Below are positions 27,048 to 35,541 of a stretch of DNA of 64,000 nt, piece by piece. How positions within the stretch are numbered: position 1 is the stretch's first letter; each line of letters opens with the position of its first letter. The DNA is from Sphingobacterium deserti. GTDB taxonomy: Bacteria > Bacteroidota > Bacteroidia > Sphingobacteriales > Sphingobacteriaceae. The translations under genes were made by a program, and so were the position numbers. Below the pieces are notes generated by a model. The model was not told the origin of the DNA and ran no database searches. It saw only the letters and a list, made by a program, of their open reading frames with translations. The DNA lies in contig NZ_JJMU01000010.1 in NCBI RefSeq assembly GCF_000757725.1, positions 1 through 64,000 of the forward strand, read 5' to 3'.

Positions 27048-27626
27048 ATGTACAAAAGCTACATCGCTGCGCTTAGCTTATGGCTTACTGCGCTCGCAAG
27101 CAATGGTCAGATCTTGCAAACAGACAGTCTTCTTAAAAAGATTATGCCGAATAACGTTAAGCTGCAATATGCCGGAAACATCGGAATGATTTCTACAGGA
27201 ATTGGCTATGTCTCACCTAATAAAAGATGGATGGGAGATCTTATGTATGGCTTGGTCCCTAGTAGCTATGCGGAGGATCCGATACATTCCCTAACACTGA
27301 AGGGAAAGTATGTCTCATTAAATAGGGATTATATGCAGTCTCTGAAAGTTAACTGGTTACAGCTTGGGCTATGGTTTAATTATTCCTTCGGCGATCAGTA
27401 TTTCCTAGGTTTACCACATTATTACGATCCTGGTTACTACTACTTCCCAACAGCTTTGAACATAGGGTTGACGTTGGGCTCAGAAGTACGTTACCAGAAA
27501 TGGGGACTATACTACGAGGTGGGCACGACGGAAAAGCGGATGATCAACTATGTAAAAAATAGTGGGTCTATTAATTTCAGTGAGATATGGAATATCGGTT
27601 TCGGACTCGTTTATCATCTCAAATAA
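27048..27626 (+). CDS. Uncharacterised exported protein, probably a small outer membrane barrel
   Basis: A 192-residue protein not recognised as a named family. It has a signal peptide (about 1-20, ending ALASNGQ). The remainder has alternating aromatic/hydrophobic strands with short turns (WMGDLMYGLVP, WLQLGLWFNYSFG, ALNIGLTLGSEVRYQ, IGFGLVYHLK), as in small beta-barrels. It follows the phosphoesterase with a one-base gap. Its last codons form one arm of a 15-bp inverted repeat spanning its stop codon. Confidence 0.65.
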   Translation: MYKSYIAALSLWLTALASNGQILQTDSLLKKIMPNNVKLQYAGNIGMISTGIGYVSPNKRWMGDLMYGLVPSSYAEDPIHSLTLKGKYVSLNRDYMQSLKVNWLQLGLWFNYSFGDQYFLGLPHYYDPGYYYFPTALNIGLTLGSEVRYQKWGLYYEVGTTEKRMINYVKNSGSINFSEIWNIGFGLVYHLK

Positions 27627-27639
27627 CCGATATTCCATA
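27586..27639. repeat. 15-bp perfect inverted repeat across a stop codon
   Basis: TATGGAATATCGGTT (27586-27600) pairs exactly with AACCGATATTCCATA (27625-27639) around a 24-base loop. The first arm is coding (end of the outer membrane protein gene) and the stop codon TAA (27624-27626) sits at the loop's end. The pirin gene converges from the right, its stop at 27655. Probably a bidirectional terminator or mRNA 3' end element without a strong T-tract. Confidence 0.7.
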
Positions 27640-27654
27640 AGGTCAATTTTCGCG

Positions 27655-28545
27655 CTATTTTATTTTTAGTTCCGGAAGCGGAACGTAGCCATCGTCATTA
27701 ATCACTTTGGGAAAGCGGTGATTCTTCCAATCTTCTTTTGCCTGCTCAATGATGTCCTTACTGCTGGCAACAAAATTCCAAAATATAAACCTTTCTTCCG
27801 GGAAGGGATCACCACCGAAGATGTATACCGTAGTGCCAGGCTTCATCACGAAGGAGCAGAGATGCGCATCCTTGGTTATTAAAATTTGCTTAGGCCCATA
27901 TGTATGCCCTTGGTTTTCTATTTCGCCCTCTAATATATAGAGTCCGCTCTCGCCAAAAAGATGTTCACCGATGTTGATATTCTTCTCTTCGGTTGATTTG
28001 ATTTCAATCATATACAATGGCGAATAGACTGGCACGGGAGATTTACGTCCAAAAATTTCACCTGCTATTAGTTTATACCGTACATCTTGGTCTTGCCAAA
28101 CTGGAATGTCTTTGGCTTCAATATGAAAAAACTCAGGTTCCATAAATTCCAAATCTTTGGGTAAGGCTACCCAAATTTGAAGACCATGGAGATACTTATC
28201 TTGGGATCTTAGGCGCTCGGGGGTACGTTCAGAATGCGTTACGCCTTTTCCGGCCGTCATCCAATTTACAGCACCAGGTCGAATTTCAATTTCCGTCCCG
28301 ATACTATCGCGATGCATAATCCCTCCATCAAACTCGTCGAAAAGATAGGTTAAGGTGGAAAGCCCGATATGCGGATGCGGCGGAACATCTAGATTTTCGT
28401 AGTCTGCCAGGCAGGCAGGCCCCATGTGATCAATAAATACGAAAGGGCCGATGGATCTTTTCTGACGAAAAGGTAATAAACGCCCAACAAGAAAATTGCC
28501 AATATCGGCCGCTTTCTCCTCCTGTATAAAATCAATATTTGACAT
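27655..28545 (-). CDS. Pirin family protein
   Basis: A 296-residue bicupin protein. The N-terminal cupin carries the metal-binding set PPHPHIGLSTLTYLF, an HRDS and TAGKGVTHSERTP, matching the His-x-His, His and Glu ligands of pirins. The C-terminal pirin domain is FIFWNFVASSKDIIEQA. Some bacterial pirins have quercetinase activity; others are regulators; the sequence does not decide. It lies 91 bases downstream of gyrB on the same strand but beyond a terminator, so it is probably transcribed separately. Confidence 0.93.
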   Translation of the reverse strand: MSNIDFIQEEKAADIGNFLVGRLLPFRQKRSIGPFVFIDHMGPACLADYENLDVPPHPHIGLSTLTYLFDEFDGGIMHRDSIGTEIEIRPGAVNWMTAGKGVTHSERTPERLRSQDKYLHGLQIWVALPKDLEFMEPEFFHIEAKDIPVWQDQDVRYKLIAGEIFGRKSPVPVYSPLYMIEIKSTEEKNINIGEHLFGESGLYILEGEIENQGHTYGPKQILITKDAHLCSFVMKPGTTVYIFGGDPFPEERFIFWNFVASSKDIIEQAKEDWKNHRFPKVINDDGYVPLPELKIK

Positions 28546-28578
28546 TTGCTAATCCGTTAATTCGACTACAAGTTACAA

Positions 28579-28610
28579 ATAAAAATCCCAACCTTAGATG
28601 GGTTGGGATT
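28579..28610 (-). terminator. gyrB intrinsic terminator
   Basis: AATCCCAACC (28584-28593) pairs with GGTTGGGATT (28601-28610). On the minus strand the stem is followed by a T-run, placing it just after the gyrB stop codon. Confidence 0.85.
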
Positions 28611-28636
28611 GATATTAGATGGGTAGGAAGGCGATG

Positions 28637-30595
28637 TTACACATCGATCTTCGCATAACGCGCATTTTTTTCAATAAATTCACGGCGTGGAGCAACCTCA
28701 TCTCCCATCAACATGGAAAAGATATGATCACATTCGGCCGCATTTTGTATCGTTACTTGCCGCAGGGTACGGTGCTCTGGATCCATTGTTGTTTGCCATA
28801 GTTGTTCGGCGTTCATCTCTCCAAGACCTTTGTAACGCTGTACATTGACCGATTCCTCTTTCCCAGACCCTTTAAGACGTTGAATAGCCGCTAAACGCTG
28901 ATCTTCATTCCATGCATATTCGAATTCTTTACCTTTCTTTACCATGTAAAGGGGCGGCGTCGCAATATACACGTAACCTTTTTCGATAAGCTCCTTCATG
29001 TATCGGAAATAGAACGTCAAGATCAAGGTTGCAATGTGCGAACCATCGACATCAGCATCCGTCATGATAACTATTTTATGGTAGCGTAACTTTTCTAAAT
29101 TAAGGGCCTTTGAATCTTCTGCGGTTCCCACACTTACGCCTAAGGCTGTAAACATGTTTTTGATCTCCTCATTTTCGTAGATCTTATGCTCCATCGCTTT
29201 CTCTACGTTGAGGATTTTACCGCGCAACGGCATAATAGCTTGAAAGCGGCGATTACGCCCCTGCTTTGCGGTTCCCCCTGCGGAGTCACCCTCGACAAAG
29301 AAAATCTCACATTTATCTGGATCGCTGTCTGAACAGTCTGCAAGCTTACCTGGTAGGCCAGAACCGCCCATTACCGTCTTCCGCTGCACAAGTTCTCTAG
29401 CTTTACGCGCTGCTGCACGCGCCTGCGCAGCAATCACCACTTTCTGTACAATGGCTTTCGCTTCGCGGGGGTTTTCTTCAAGATACACACCCAATATTTC
29501 ACCGACGGCAACATCCACGGCGCCCATCACCTCGTTGTTTCCCAGCTTGGTTTTTGTCTGTCCTTCAAACTGAGGCTCGGCTACTTTCACGGAAACGACA
29601 GCTGTCAACCCCTCGCGAAAGTCATCTCCTGTAATGTCAACCTTTAAATTCTTTAAAAGTCCGGATTTATCGGCATAGGCTTTCAGGGTACGCGTTAGAC
29701 CGCGTCTAAAACCAGCAACGTGGGTACCACCTTCAATGGTATTTATATTATTTACGTACGAATGTACATTCTCTGAATAGGTATCATTATACTGCAAGGC
29801 GAGCTCTACAGGAATACCCTGCTTAATTCCCTCCACATAGATCGGATCAGGAATTAAAGGTTGACGGGTGCCATCCAAGAACTTCACAAATTCTTGCAAA
29901 CCGCCTTCAGAATAGTACACATCCGTTTTAAAAGATCCATCTTCTATAATCTCACGCTCATCCGTCAATGTCAAACGCACACCTTTATTCAAAAAAGCAA
30001 GTTCCCGTAGACGGTTGGCCAACGTATCATAGTTATAGATCGTTGTCATGGTGAAGATCTCGGCATCGGGACGAAAAGTTACGATAGTACCTGTATTCTC
30101 ACTTTCGCCAATTTCCTTCACATCGTATAATGGTTTACCTTTTTCATACTCTTGTTGAAAGATTTTTCCATCGCGATGTACAACGGCAGAGAGGTGAGTA
30201 GAAAGAGCGTTCACACAGGATACCCCTACCCCATGTAATCCACCGGAAACCTTATACGTATCCTTATCAAATTTACCCCCGGCATGAAGAATTGTCATAA
30301 CAAGCTCCAATGCAGACTTATTCTCTTTCTTGTTTATTCCTGTAGGGATTCCGCGGCCGTTATCACGAACCGAAATAGAATTATCCTCGTGAATACTTAC
30401 AAAAATATCTGTACAATAGCCTGCTACAGCTTCATCAATAGAGTTATCAACAACCTCATAAACCAAGTGATGTAATCCCTTTATACCGGTGTCACCGATA
30501 TACATGGAGGGTCTCTTACGTACAGCTTCTAAACCTTCTAAAACCTGAATATTATCCGCTGAATACGTTGATGTATTTTTCTTTTCTTCGCTCAT
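28637..30595 (-). CDS. gyrB: DNA gyrase subunit B
   Basis: ATPase subunit of the type II topoisomerase that introduces negative supercoils. The 652-residue length is normal for the short form lacking large insertions. Motifs: ATP-binding LVYEVVDNSIDEAVAG and DNGRGIPTGI, SGGLHGVGVSCVNALS, the TOPRIM residues EGDSAGGTAKQGR and MTDADVDGSHI, and the C-terminal QRYKGLGEMNAEQLW. It is a single gene with its own promoter (30629-30660) and terminator. gyrA is not in the window. ParE was considered but the motif set and length favour GyrB. Confidence 0.95.
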   Translation of the reverse strand: MSEEKKNTSTYSADNIQVLEGLEAVRKRPSMYIGDTGIKGLHHLVYEVVDNSIDEAVAGYCTDIFVSIHEDNSISVRDNGRGIPTGINKKENKSALELVMTILHAGGKFDKDTYKVSGGLHGVGVSCVNALSTHLSAVVHRDGKIFQQEYEKGKPLYDVKEIGESENTGTIVTFRPDAEIFTMTTIYNYDTLANRLRELAFLNKGVRLTLTDEREIIEDGSFKTDVYYSEGGLQEFVKFLDGTRQPLIPDPIYVEGIKQGIPVELALQYNDTYSENVHSYVNNINTIEGGTHVAGFRRGLTRTLKAYADKSGLLKNLKVDITGDDFREGLTAVVSVKVAEPQFEGQTKTKLGNNEVMGAVDVAVGEILGVYLEENPREAKAIVQKVVIAAQARAAARKARELVQRKTVMGGSGLPGKLADCSDSDPDKCEIFFVEGDSAGGTAKQGRNRRFQAIMPLRGKILNVEKAMEHKIYENEEIKNMFTALGVSVGTAEDSKALNLEKLRYHKIVIMTDADVDGSHIATLILTFYFRYMKELIEKGYVYIATPPLYMVKKGKEFEYAWNEDQRLAAIQRLKGSGKEESVNVQRYKGLGEMNAEQLWQTTMDPEHRTLRQVTIQNAAECDHIFSMLMGDEVAPRREFIEKNARYAKIDV

Positions 30596-30628
30596 GAAAT
30601 TAATTTAAAATGAGTACCGTTTAACATT

Positions 30629-30660
30629 CAAAAATACGAATTTTCCCCCTTAAAATCAAA
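30629..30660 (-). promoter_or_regulatory. gyrB promoter
   Basis: On the minus strand TTTG (30660-30657) is followed after exactly 20 bases by TATTTTTG (30636-30629). This is a full match to the Bacteroidota -33/-7 consensus and lies 33 bases upstream of the gyrB ATG. Confidence 0.75.
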
Positions 30661-30767
30661 TGAAAAATGGTTATCGTCACCTTACGAGAGACGTGTTTCT
30701 GACGACGGACTACGACGATAATTGATAAGATTCCCACATGTGATAGGGAATTTTAATTTTTTTATAT

Positions 30768-30775
30768 TAGGTTTG
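30768..30775 (+). promoter_or_regulatory. -7 element of the OmpH-like lipoprotein gene
   Basis: TAGGTTTG matches TAnnTTTG exactly and lies 36 bases upstream of the ATG at 30812. No clear TTTG is seen at -33. Confidence 0.5.
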
Positions 30776-30811
30776 CTTGTTGAAAGATTAAAACTTGAAA
30801 ATTAGATTAGA

Positions 30812-31438
30812 ATGAATAAACTATTCACAACAGTAACTAAAGTATCCTTAGGCGTGGCACTAGCCTTTGCTGCAGTTTCATGTAACCAAAATGCTAAAAC
30901 CGGAAACGCTACGACAGGCGACTCTATCGCGTCTGCTAGCTCTTCGACCGCTGCAAAAGAGGAAAAAATTGTGTACATCAACTCTGATACCCTTTCCGAG
31001 AAATACGAGTATTTTAAAGATATCAGAGCTAAACTAGAGGCGAAAGTAAAAAAAGCGCAATCAGATCTTCAATCGAAAGGCCAGGCTTTTCAGCGTGAAG
31101 TTGCAGAATACCAACAGAAGGCCTCTACCATGAGTGCTTCTGACCGTCAAGCTACAGAAGAAAAGCTGGCTCGCAAGCAAGAAGAACTTGGAAGACTGGA
31201 TCAGAATGCGTCGGCATCTATCCAACAAGATGAATCAACAGAATTTAATAACGTATACAATACGATCACGGAATATCTTAAGAAACATGCGGAAGACAAC
31301 GGTTATACATTGGTATTGACCTACTCGAAGTCTAATCCGACTGTTTTATACGCCGATTCAAAATTGGATATTACGGCAAATGTAATTGATGTATTGAACA
31401 AAGAATACAAAGACAAAAAAGCAAAAGAAAAGAAATAA
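30812..31438 (+). CDS. OmpH/Skp family lipoprotein
   Basis: A 208-residue periplasmic chaperone-like protein. The signal peptide ends in FAAVSC with the lipidated cysteine at about residue 24, followed by a Ser/Thr/Ala-rich linker. The OmpH domain begins at KIVYINSDTLSEKYEYFKDI and contains a long coiled coil rich in Lys, Glu and Gln (about 75-140), the tentacle region of Skp. Skp-type proteins hold unfolded outer membrane proteins. Lipidation is an addition compared with soluble Skp. It is a single gene with a terminator behind it. Confidence 0.88.
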   Translation: MNKLFTTVTKVSLGVALAFAAVSCNQNAKTGNATTGDSIASASSSTAAKEEKIVYINSDTLSEKYEYFKDIRAKLEAKVKKAQSDLQSKGQAFQREVAEYQQKASTMSASDRQATEEKLARKQEELGRLDQNASASIQQDESTEFNNVYNTITEYLKKHAEDNGYTLVLTYSKSNPTVLYADSKLDITANVIDVLNKEYKDKKAKEKK

Positions 31439-31459
31439 GCTGAATTCATTGTCAGCAAG

Positions 31460-31493
31460 AGGCTTCTTCCCTATCGGTAGAAGCCTTTTTTAT
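31460..31493 (+). terminator. Intrinsic terminator after the OmpH-like gene
   Basis: AGGCTTCT (31460-31467) pairs with AGAAGCCT (31479-31486) and is followed by a T-run. Confidence 0.88.
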
Positions 31494-31546
31494 TTGTTTT
31501 TCCGCTATTTGATTTATACATTGCTCTAGGGTTTAAGTTGTCCACG

Positions 31547-32449
31547 ATGGTAAGAAATATACTGCTAAAGACTAATACAAATTTTGAATGGATTGATATC
31601 TCCGAACCAACCATAGAAGATTTCTCCGAACTTAAAGAGAAGTTCAAACTACATGAAGCATCGATAAAAGATTGCTTACAGATAGGTCAATTACCTAAGA
31701 TCGAAGAATTTGAGGATTACCATTTTCTTATCATTAGGTCTATCCCCAGCAAATTTGACAATTTCTCGGATACGCTTACGGAGATAACAGAGCGTGTATC
31801 GGTATTTTTCGGAGAAAAATTCGTGATAACCGTACATCGCGGGAGGATCGATTATCTAGAAAAACTCGCCGAGAACTTTCCATCCCAAAAGTTACATTCC
31901 AGCAAACTCTTTATTAACCACCTAACTTCCGAAGCACTTAAAACGTTTGAGAACCTAGTCATCAACAAACTTAATAAACAACTGGACAGCTATGAGGAAA
32001 TGGTATTTTTGCACAGAAGACGTAAAGATTTCTTGCGGCAGCTGTATTATATCAAACGTCAGATTGATCTGATCCGGATCATTCTTACACTTTATAAAGA
32101 TATCGTTGATTTCTTTCATTTAAGTGCTTTTAAAAACATCTATACGCAAGATTTGAAAGACATTTATGCGCGCTCTTCAACGCTGTATCGCAACATCGCT
32201 GAAAACACAGCACAATTACTTTCGGTATATTTCAACATCGAATCTAACCATACGAATGATATTATGCGCACACTGACGATAATATCCGTATTCTTTATGC
32301 CGCTGACTTTTATCGTTGGCGTGTACGGGATGAACTTCGAAAATATGCCGGAGCTTGATTGGCGTTACGGCTATCCAGCCGTTATGCTGGGTATGGCTTT
32401 CTTAGCGTTGCTGATTTATTACTGGTTCAAGAAACGCAAATGGCTATAG
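31547..32449 (+). CDS. CorA family divalent cation transporter
   Basis: A 300-residue inner membrane Mg/Co channel-type transporter. The large N-terminal cytoplasmic domain is followed by two membrane helices at the C-terminus; the first ends in the ion-selectivity signature YGMNFENMPELDW (the G-M-N motif). The last helix runs to MLGMAFLALLIYYWFKKRKWL. The ATG at 31547 (MVRNILLKTN) is taken as start rather than the in-frame TTG three codons earlier. It converges on tsaB with only five bases between stop codons. Metal specificity cannot be read from sequence. Confidence 0.92.
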   Translation: MVRNILLKTNTNFEWIDISEPTIEDFSELKEKFKLHEASIKDCLQIGQLPKIEEFEDYHFLIIRSIPSKFDNFSDTLTEITERVSVFFGEKFVITVHRGRIDYLEKLAENFPSQKLHSSKLFINHLTSEALKTFENLVINKLNKQLDSYEEMVFLHRRRKDFLRQLYYIKRQIDLIRIILTLYKDIVDFFHLSAFKNIYTQDLKDIYARSSTLYRNIAENTAQLLSVYFNIESNHTNDIMRTLTIISVFFMPLTFIVGVYGMNFENMPELDWRYGYPAVMLGMAFLALLIYYWFKKRKWL

Positions 32450-32454
32450 CTGGC

Positions 32455-33150
32455 TTAACGTTTTTTTGGCGTAGTGGCGATAAAGTCTTTCAAGTAGAAC
32501 GGCTCAAAATAAACAAGATCTTCCCAAGCACTTTGTTGATACTTTTCAAAAGCCAAGTGAGAAAGATTTGCGGCCGTGTTAGCAAAAGCAGGGATTACTT
32601 CTACAGTAGAATCATCTTTAAATAAAGGAACAAATTTATCAGCGCCGCTGCCGAATAACACATATTTGGCGACCTCAGCATCCTGTTGAAAAAAATCAGC
32701 TTCTATAATCTCTGCAGATGTCCCTTGCAATAACTTACCTTTCGCCGTGTAGGTAGCCATATAAACTTCCATACGACGTGCGTCAATCATGGGCACCAAT
32801 ACATTTCCATCCGCAGGGTCATTGTCCTCAATAAAGCCTGCAACCATAGCGTCTAAGGTATTTATTGCTATTAAAGGCAAGTCCAATCCGTAGCACATTC
32901 CTTTTGCAGTAGAGACACCTATCCGCAAACCTGTATAGGAACCTGGCCCCATACTTACGGCCACGGCTGCCAAATCCTCGAGCGCTATTTCTGCTATGTT
33001 AAGCACTTCCGATATGAAAATAGTTAATTGACTTGCATGCTGATTAGGAATATCGGCATCCTGGAAGACAATAGTCTTTCCATTTTTACTTAGGGCAACG
33101 GAACAAACGGGCGTTGCCGTTTCAATCTGTAGTATATAAATATCTTTCAT
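32455..33150 (-). CDS. tsaB: tRNA threonylcarbamoyladenosine biosynthesis protein TsaB
   Basis: Non-catalytic partner of TsaD in making t6A37 on tRNAs. The ASKHA-fold N-terminus ILQIETATPVCSVALSKNG and the signature VSMGPGSYTGLRIGVSTAKG are diagnostic. The start at 33150 (MKDIYILQ) is preferred over one 27 bases upstream, which would overlap yidD. It is the last gene of the rpmH-rnpA-yidD-tsaB row. Functionally linked to mtaB at 3546, which modifies the same base further. Confidence 0.93.
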   Translation of the reverse strand: MKDIYILQIETATPVCSVALSKNGKTIVFQDADIPNQHASQLTIFISEVLNIAEIALEDLAAVAVSMGPGSYTGLRIGVSTAKGMCYGLDLPLIAINTLDAMVAGFIEDNDPADGNVLVPMIDARRMEVYMATYTAKGKLLQGTSAEIIEADFFQQDAEVAKYVLFGSGADKFVPLFKDDSTVEVIPAFANTAANLSHLAFEKYQQSAWEDLVYFEPFYLKDFIATTPKKR

Positions 33151-33154
33151 AAAC

Positions 33155-33409
33155 TCACGGAACTGGATCATGGCCATGCCCTCCCCAAGGATGACACCTT
33201 AAGATGCGACGCACCGCGAGCGCACCGCCCTTGAACGGACCATACTTGAGTATCGCTTCTTTGCCGTATTGGGAGCATGTAGGTGTATATCGGCAATTCG
33301 CGCCTAACAACGGCGAAATGAAAATCTGGTAAATACGGATAATTAATACAAACAGCCTTTCCAAAGGCCATTTAATCATCTTCTCCCAAATAAATCTTAG
33401 TACATTCAT
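33155..33409 (-). CDS. yidD: Membrane protein insertion efficiency factor YidD
   Basis: A small protein of 84 residues (74 if the internal Met at 33379 is used) that assists YidC-dependent membrane insertion. The family signature is [26 protein letters not shown], with conserved cysteines, followed by [19 protein letters not shown]. Its first 38 bases overlap the end of rnpA, the usual arrangement with rpmH and rnpA upstream. Confidence 0.94.
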   Translation of the reverse strand: MNVLRFIWEKMIKWPLERLFVLIIRIYQIFISPLLGANCRYTPTCSQYGKEAILKYGPFKGGALAVRRILRCHPWGGHGHDPVP

Positions 33410-33779
33410 CTTTCAGTTTACCAAGTACTAATTCCATGCGTTGATGGAGCTGTGCATAAGCAGTCTTTTCTTTACCGACATACTGAAACGCTACCGTTAA
33501 AGATAACATATGTTGTTGGAGAAAGCTATATAGCGTGTGCTTTTGCAATCGATAGGACTCCCTCATACGGCGCTTGAGCATATTACGATCTACCGCTCTT
33601 TTGAATCGCCTTTTTGGAACAGAAATAATGCATTGGACCGGAACGCTCGACGAAGGCTCTTCTGCTTTTATAAAAACAACGCGATAGGGGTATAAAACAA
33701 AAGAAGAACCATTATGGAAAAGACTATCAATAAGTCTTTTGCTACATAATCGTTCTTCCTTCGTAAATGTATAGCTCAT
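33372..33779 (-). CDS. rnpA: Ribonuclease P protein component
   Basis: Protein subunit of RNase P, which trims the 5' leader of pre-tRNAs. The 135-residue protein shows [20 protein letters not shown] at the N-terminus and the RNR motif [15 protein letters not shown]. It follows rpmH and overlaps yidD. The RNA subunit gene (rnpB) is not in the window. Confidence 0.95.
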   Translation of the reverse strand: MSYTFTKEERLCSKRLIDSLFHNGSSFVLYPYRVVFIKAEEPSSSVPVQCIISVPKRRFKRAVDRNMLKRRMRESYRLQKHTLYSFLQQHMLSLTVAFQYVGKEKTAYAQLHQRMELVLGKLKDECTKIYLGEDD

Positions 33780-33831
33780 CGTGACAAGACTACCGGCTCA
33801 GAGGCTCGGAAGAGTCACACCGGCAAGGTTA

Positions 33832-33990
33832 TTAGCCTTTATGACGATACTCGTCAGATACGGTAAGACGTTTTCTACCTTTAGCTCTACGAGATGCCAA
33901 TACTCTTCTTCCGTTAGCACTGCTCATACGCTCTTTGAATCCGTGCTTATTTCTTCTTTTTCTTTGCGAAGGCTGAAATGTTCTTTTCAT
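33832..33990 (-). CDS. rpmH: 50S ribosomal protein L34
   Basis: A 52-residue basic ribosomal protein. The translation starts [18 protein letters not shown], contains [19 protein letters not shown] and ends DEYRHKG followed by tandem stop codons. It heads the rpmH-rnpA-yidD-tsaB operon with a perfect promoter upstream. Confidence 0.97.
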   Translation of the reverse strand: MKRTFQPSQRKRRNKHGFKERMSSANGRRVLASRRAKGRKRLTVSDEYRHKG

Positions 33991-34047
33991 GACGCTATTA
34001 TGCTTGTTTTAATATTTTAATCAATTCGTCTCCTATAAAGGGGAATG

Positions 34048-34079
34048 CAAAAGTACAGTTAATTTGTATAAGAAGCAAA
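34048..34079 (-). promoter_or_regulatory. rpmH operon promoter
   Basis: On the minus strand TTTG (34079-34076) and TACTTTTG (34055-34048) are separated by exactly 20 bases, a perfect match to the Bacteroidota consensus and the same spacing as at gyrB. Confidence 0.75.
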
Positions 34080-34172
34080 CAATCTTTCAAAATTTTGCAA
34101 GACAAGATGCGTTTGTGAATACACACTATATTCATTCTTCCAGCCACATAAGCCGAACATTCAGTAATCAGC

Positions 34173-34580
34173 TTATTTATTCCGTAATATATCTCGGATT
34201 TCCGTTAACAGAACTTCTTCTTTGGATGGAGCAGCCGGAGCAGCAGGCGCTGCTTCTTCTTTTTTCTTCAAAGAATTTAGCCCCTTAATAACTAAAAATA
34301 TACAGAATGCAACGATGATAAACTGAATGACGACGTTAACGAAGGTTCCGTAATTAATAGCCACTTCTTCTACACCGGCTTGTTCATTTGCCGCTGTCAA
34401 TACATACTTCAAATTACTGAAATCTACACCACCAGTGACAACGCCAATTGGAGGCATAATAATATCATTGACCAATGAGGTTACAATTTTACCGAAGGCC
34501 CCACCGATGACCACGCCGACAGCCAAATCAACAACGCTACCGCGCATTGCAAACTCTTTAAATTCTTTAAAAAATCCCAT
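34173..34580 (-). CDS. mscL: Large-conductance mechanosensitive channel
   Basis: A 135-residue pore protein that opens on membrane stretch to release solutes after hypo-osmotic shock. The N-terminus [33 protein letters not shown] holds the amphipathic helix and pore-lining TM1 with its Gly/Ala pattern. TM2 is around [23 protein letters not shown], then a Pro/Ala-rich linker and the cytoplasmic helix bundle. Single gene between the rpmH operon and the divergent response regulator. Confidence 0.96.
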   Translation of the reverse strand: MGFFKEFKEFAMRGSVVDLAVGVVIGGAFGKIVTSLVNDIIMPPIGVVTGGVDFSNLKYVLTAANEQAGVEEVAINYGTFVNVVIQFIIVAFCIFLVIKGLNSLKKKEEAAPAAPAAPSKEEVLLTEIRDILRNK

Positions 34581-34712
34581 AAAGTATTATTTATAAATAA
34601 TCAATAAACAAAGATGAAAATTAAATTTACAAAATTAAATACATATGTAGATTTTCTATGGAAATAAGCAATATCTTGTCCACTTAGATAATGGCAAGTT
34701 TCCATTTTTTTA

Positions 34713-34720
34713 TATCTTTG
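34713..34720 (+). promoter_or_regulatory. -7 element of the response regulator gene
   Basis: TATCTTTG matches TAnnTTTG. If used, the transcript has a leader of roughly 135 bases before the ATG at 34864, longer than for other genes here. No -33 TTTG is clear. Confidence 0.4.
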
Positions 34721-34863
34721 TTAAAAGACTGAATTCATTTCGGTTAATGCGCTTTGAAAATTAAACTGTGTCGAGTATAATGAAACCGTCATGATTTATT
34801 ACGTGTGTGTGGCATCTAAATAAATCTGACGACTTAATCACCTTTAAAGAACAATTTATTAAG

Positions 34864-35511
34864 ATGAAAAAAATATTGATCGCGGATGACCATAGCATTG
34901 TCAGACTTGGAGCTTCTTTCATTATCAAAGAATTGATCGCCGAGGCAACCATACTACAGGCGGAGACTTACGACGAAGTTTATGCAGAACTAAAGAAAGA
35001 CAACATAGATTTACTTCTGCTAGATATCAACATGCCCGGGGGGAATAACATTAAAATGATAAAGGAAATTTTGGAGATTCGACCACTGGTCAAAATACTA
35101 ATCTTCTCTTCCTATGAGGAAAACCTTTATGCCCTTCGTTACATCAGCGCGGGAGCTAGCGGCTATCTTCATAAAAATACGGCGATGTCCGAACTTAAAA
35201 ATGCGATTCAAAACATTATTACACGTGGTCGTTACATGTCTGAAGCAGTAAAAGAGCTTTACATCCAAAAATTGACAACCAGCAAATCTTCCTTTGATGG
35301 AAACGATCAACTACGTAAGCTTTCTAACCGTGAGATGGATGTTGCGAAGCATCTTATAAAGGGCTTAGGTATATTGGATGTAGCAAACCTCATGGAGCTC
35401 AGCTCCTCCACGGTAAGCACCTACAAGAGCCGTATATTTGAAAAGCTCAACGTGAATAACCTGCCGGAACTCATTGAGCTATTTAAATTACATGATGAAG
35501 AGCAACATTAA
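34864..35511 (+). CDS. LuxR/NarL-type response regulator, orphan
   Basis: A 215-residue two-component response regulator. The receiver domain has the acidic pocket ILIADDHSIVRLG, the phospho-acceptor Asp in LLLLDINMPGG (about residue 56), and the conserved Lys in LHKNTAMSEL. The LuxR-type helix-turn-helix covers about 150-210: LSNREMDVAKHLIKGLGILDVANL and SSSTVSTYKSRIFEKLNV. The ATG at 34864 (MKKILIADDH) is the family start; an upstream in-frame start would add 19 unrelated residues. No histidine kinase gene is near, so its partner is unknown. The gene ends inside a 16-bp inverted repeat. Confidence 0.93.
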   Translation: MKKILIADDHSIVRLGASFIIKELIAEATILQAETYDEVYAELKKDNIDLLLLDINMPGGNNIKMIKEILEIRPLVKILIFSSYEENLYALRYISAGASGYLHKNTAMSELKNAIQNIITRGRYMSEAVKELYIQKLTTSKSSFDGNDQLRKLSNREMDVAKHLIKGLGILDVANLMELSSSTVSTYKSRIFEKLNVNNLPELIELFKLHDEEQH

Positions 35512-35528
35512 CTGTTGCTCTTCATCAT
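35492..35528. terminator. 16-bp perfect inverted repeat with the stop codon in its loop
   Basis: ATGATGAAGAGCAACA (35492-35507) pairs exactly with TGTTGCTCTTCATCAT (35513-35528). The response regulator stop codon TAA (35509-35511) lies in the 5-base loop TTAAC. A converging gene stops at 35542. The element probably ends transcription from both sides but lacks a T-tract. Confidence 0.65.
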
Positions 35529-35541
35529 ACGGCGTTAAGTA

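Noticed and set aside
33168-33371. Second small protein overlapping yidD in another frame
   Set aside because: It is a shadow of yidD, which has the full family signature in its own frame.
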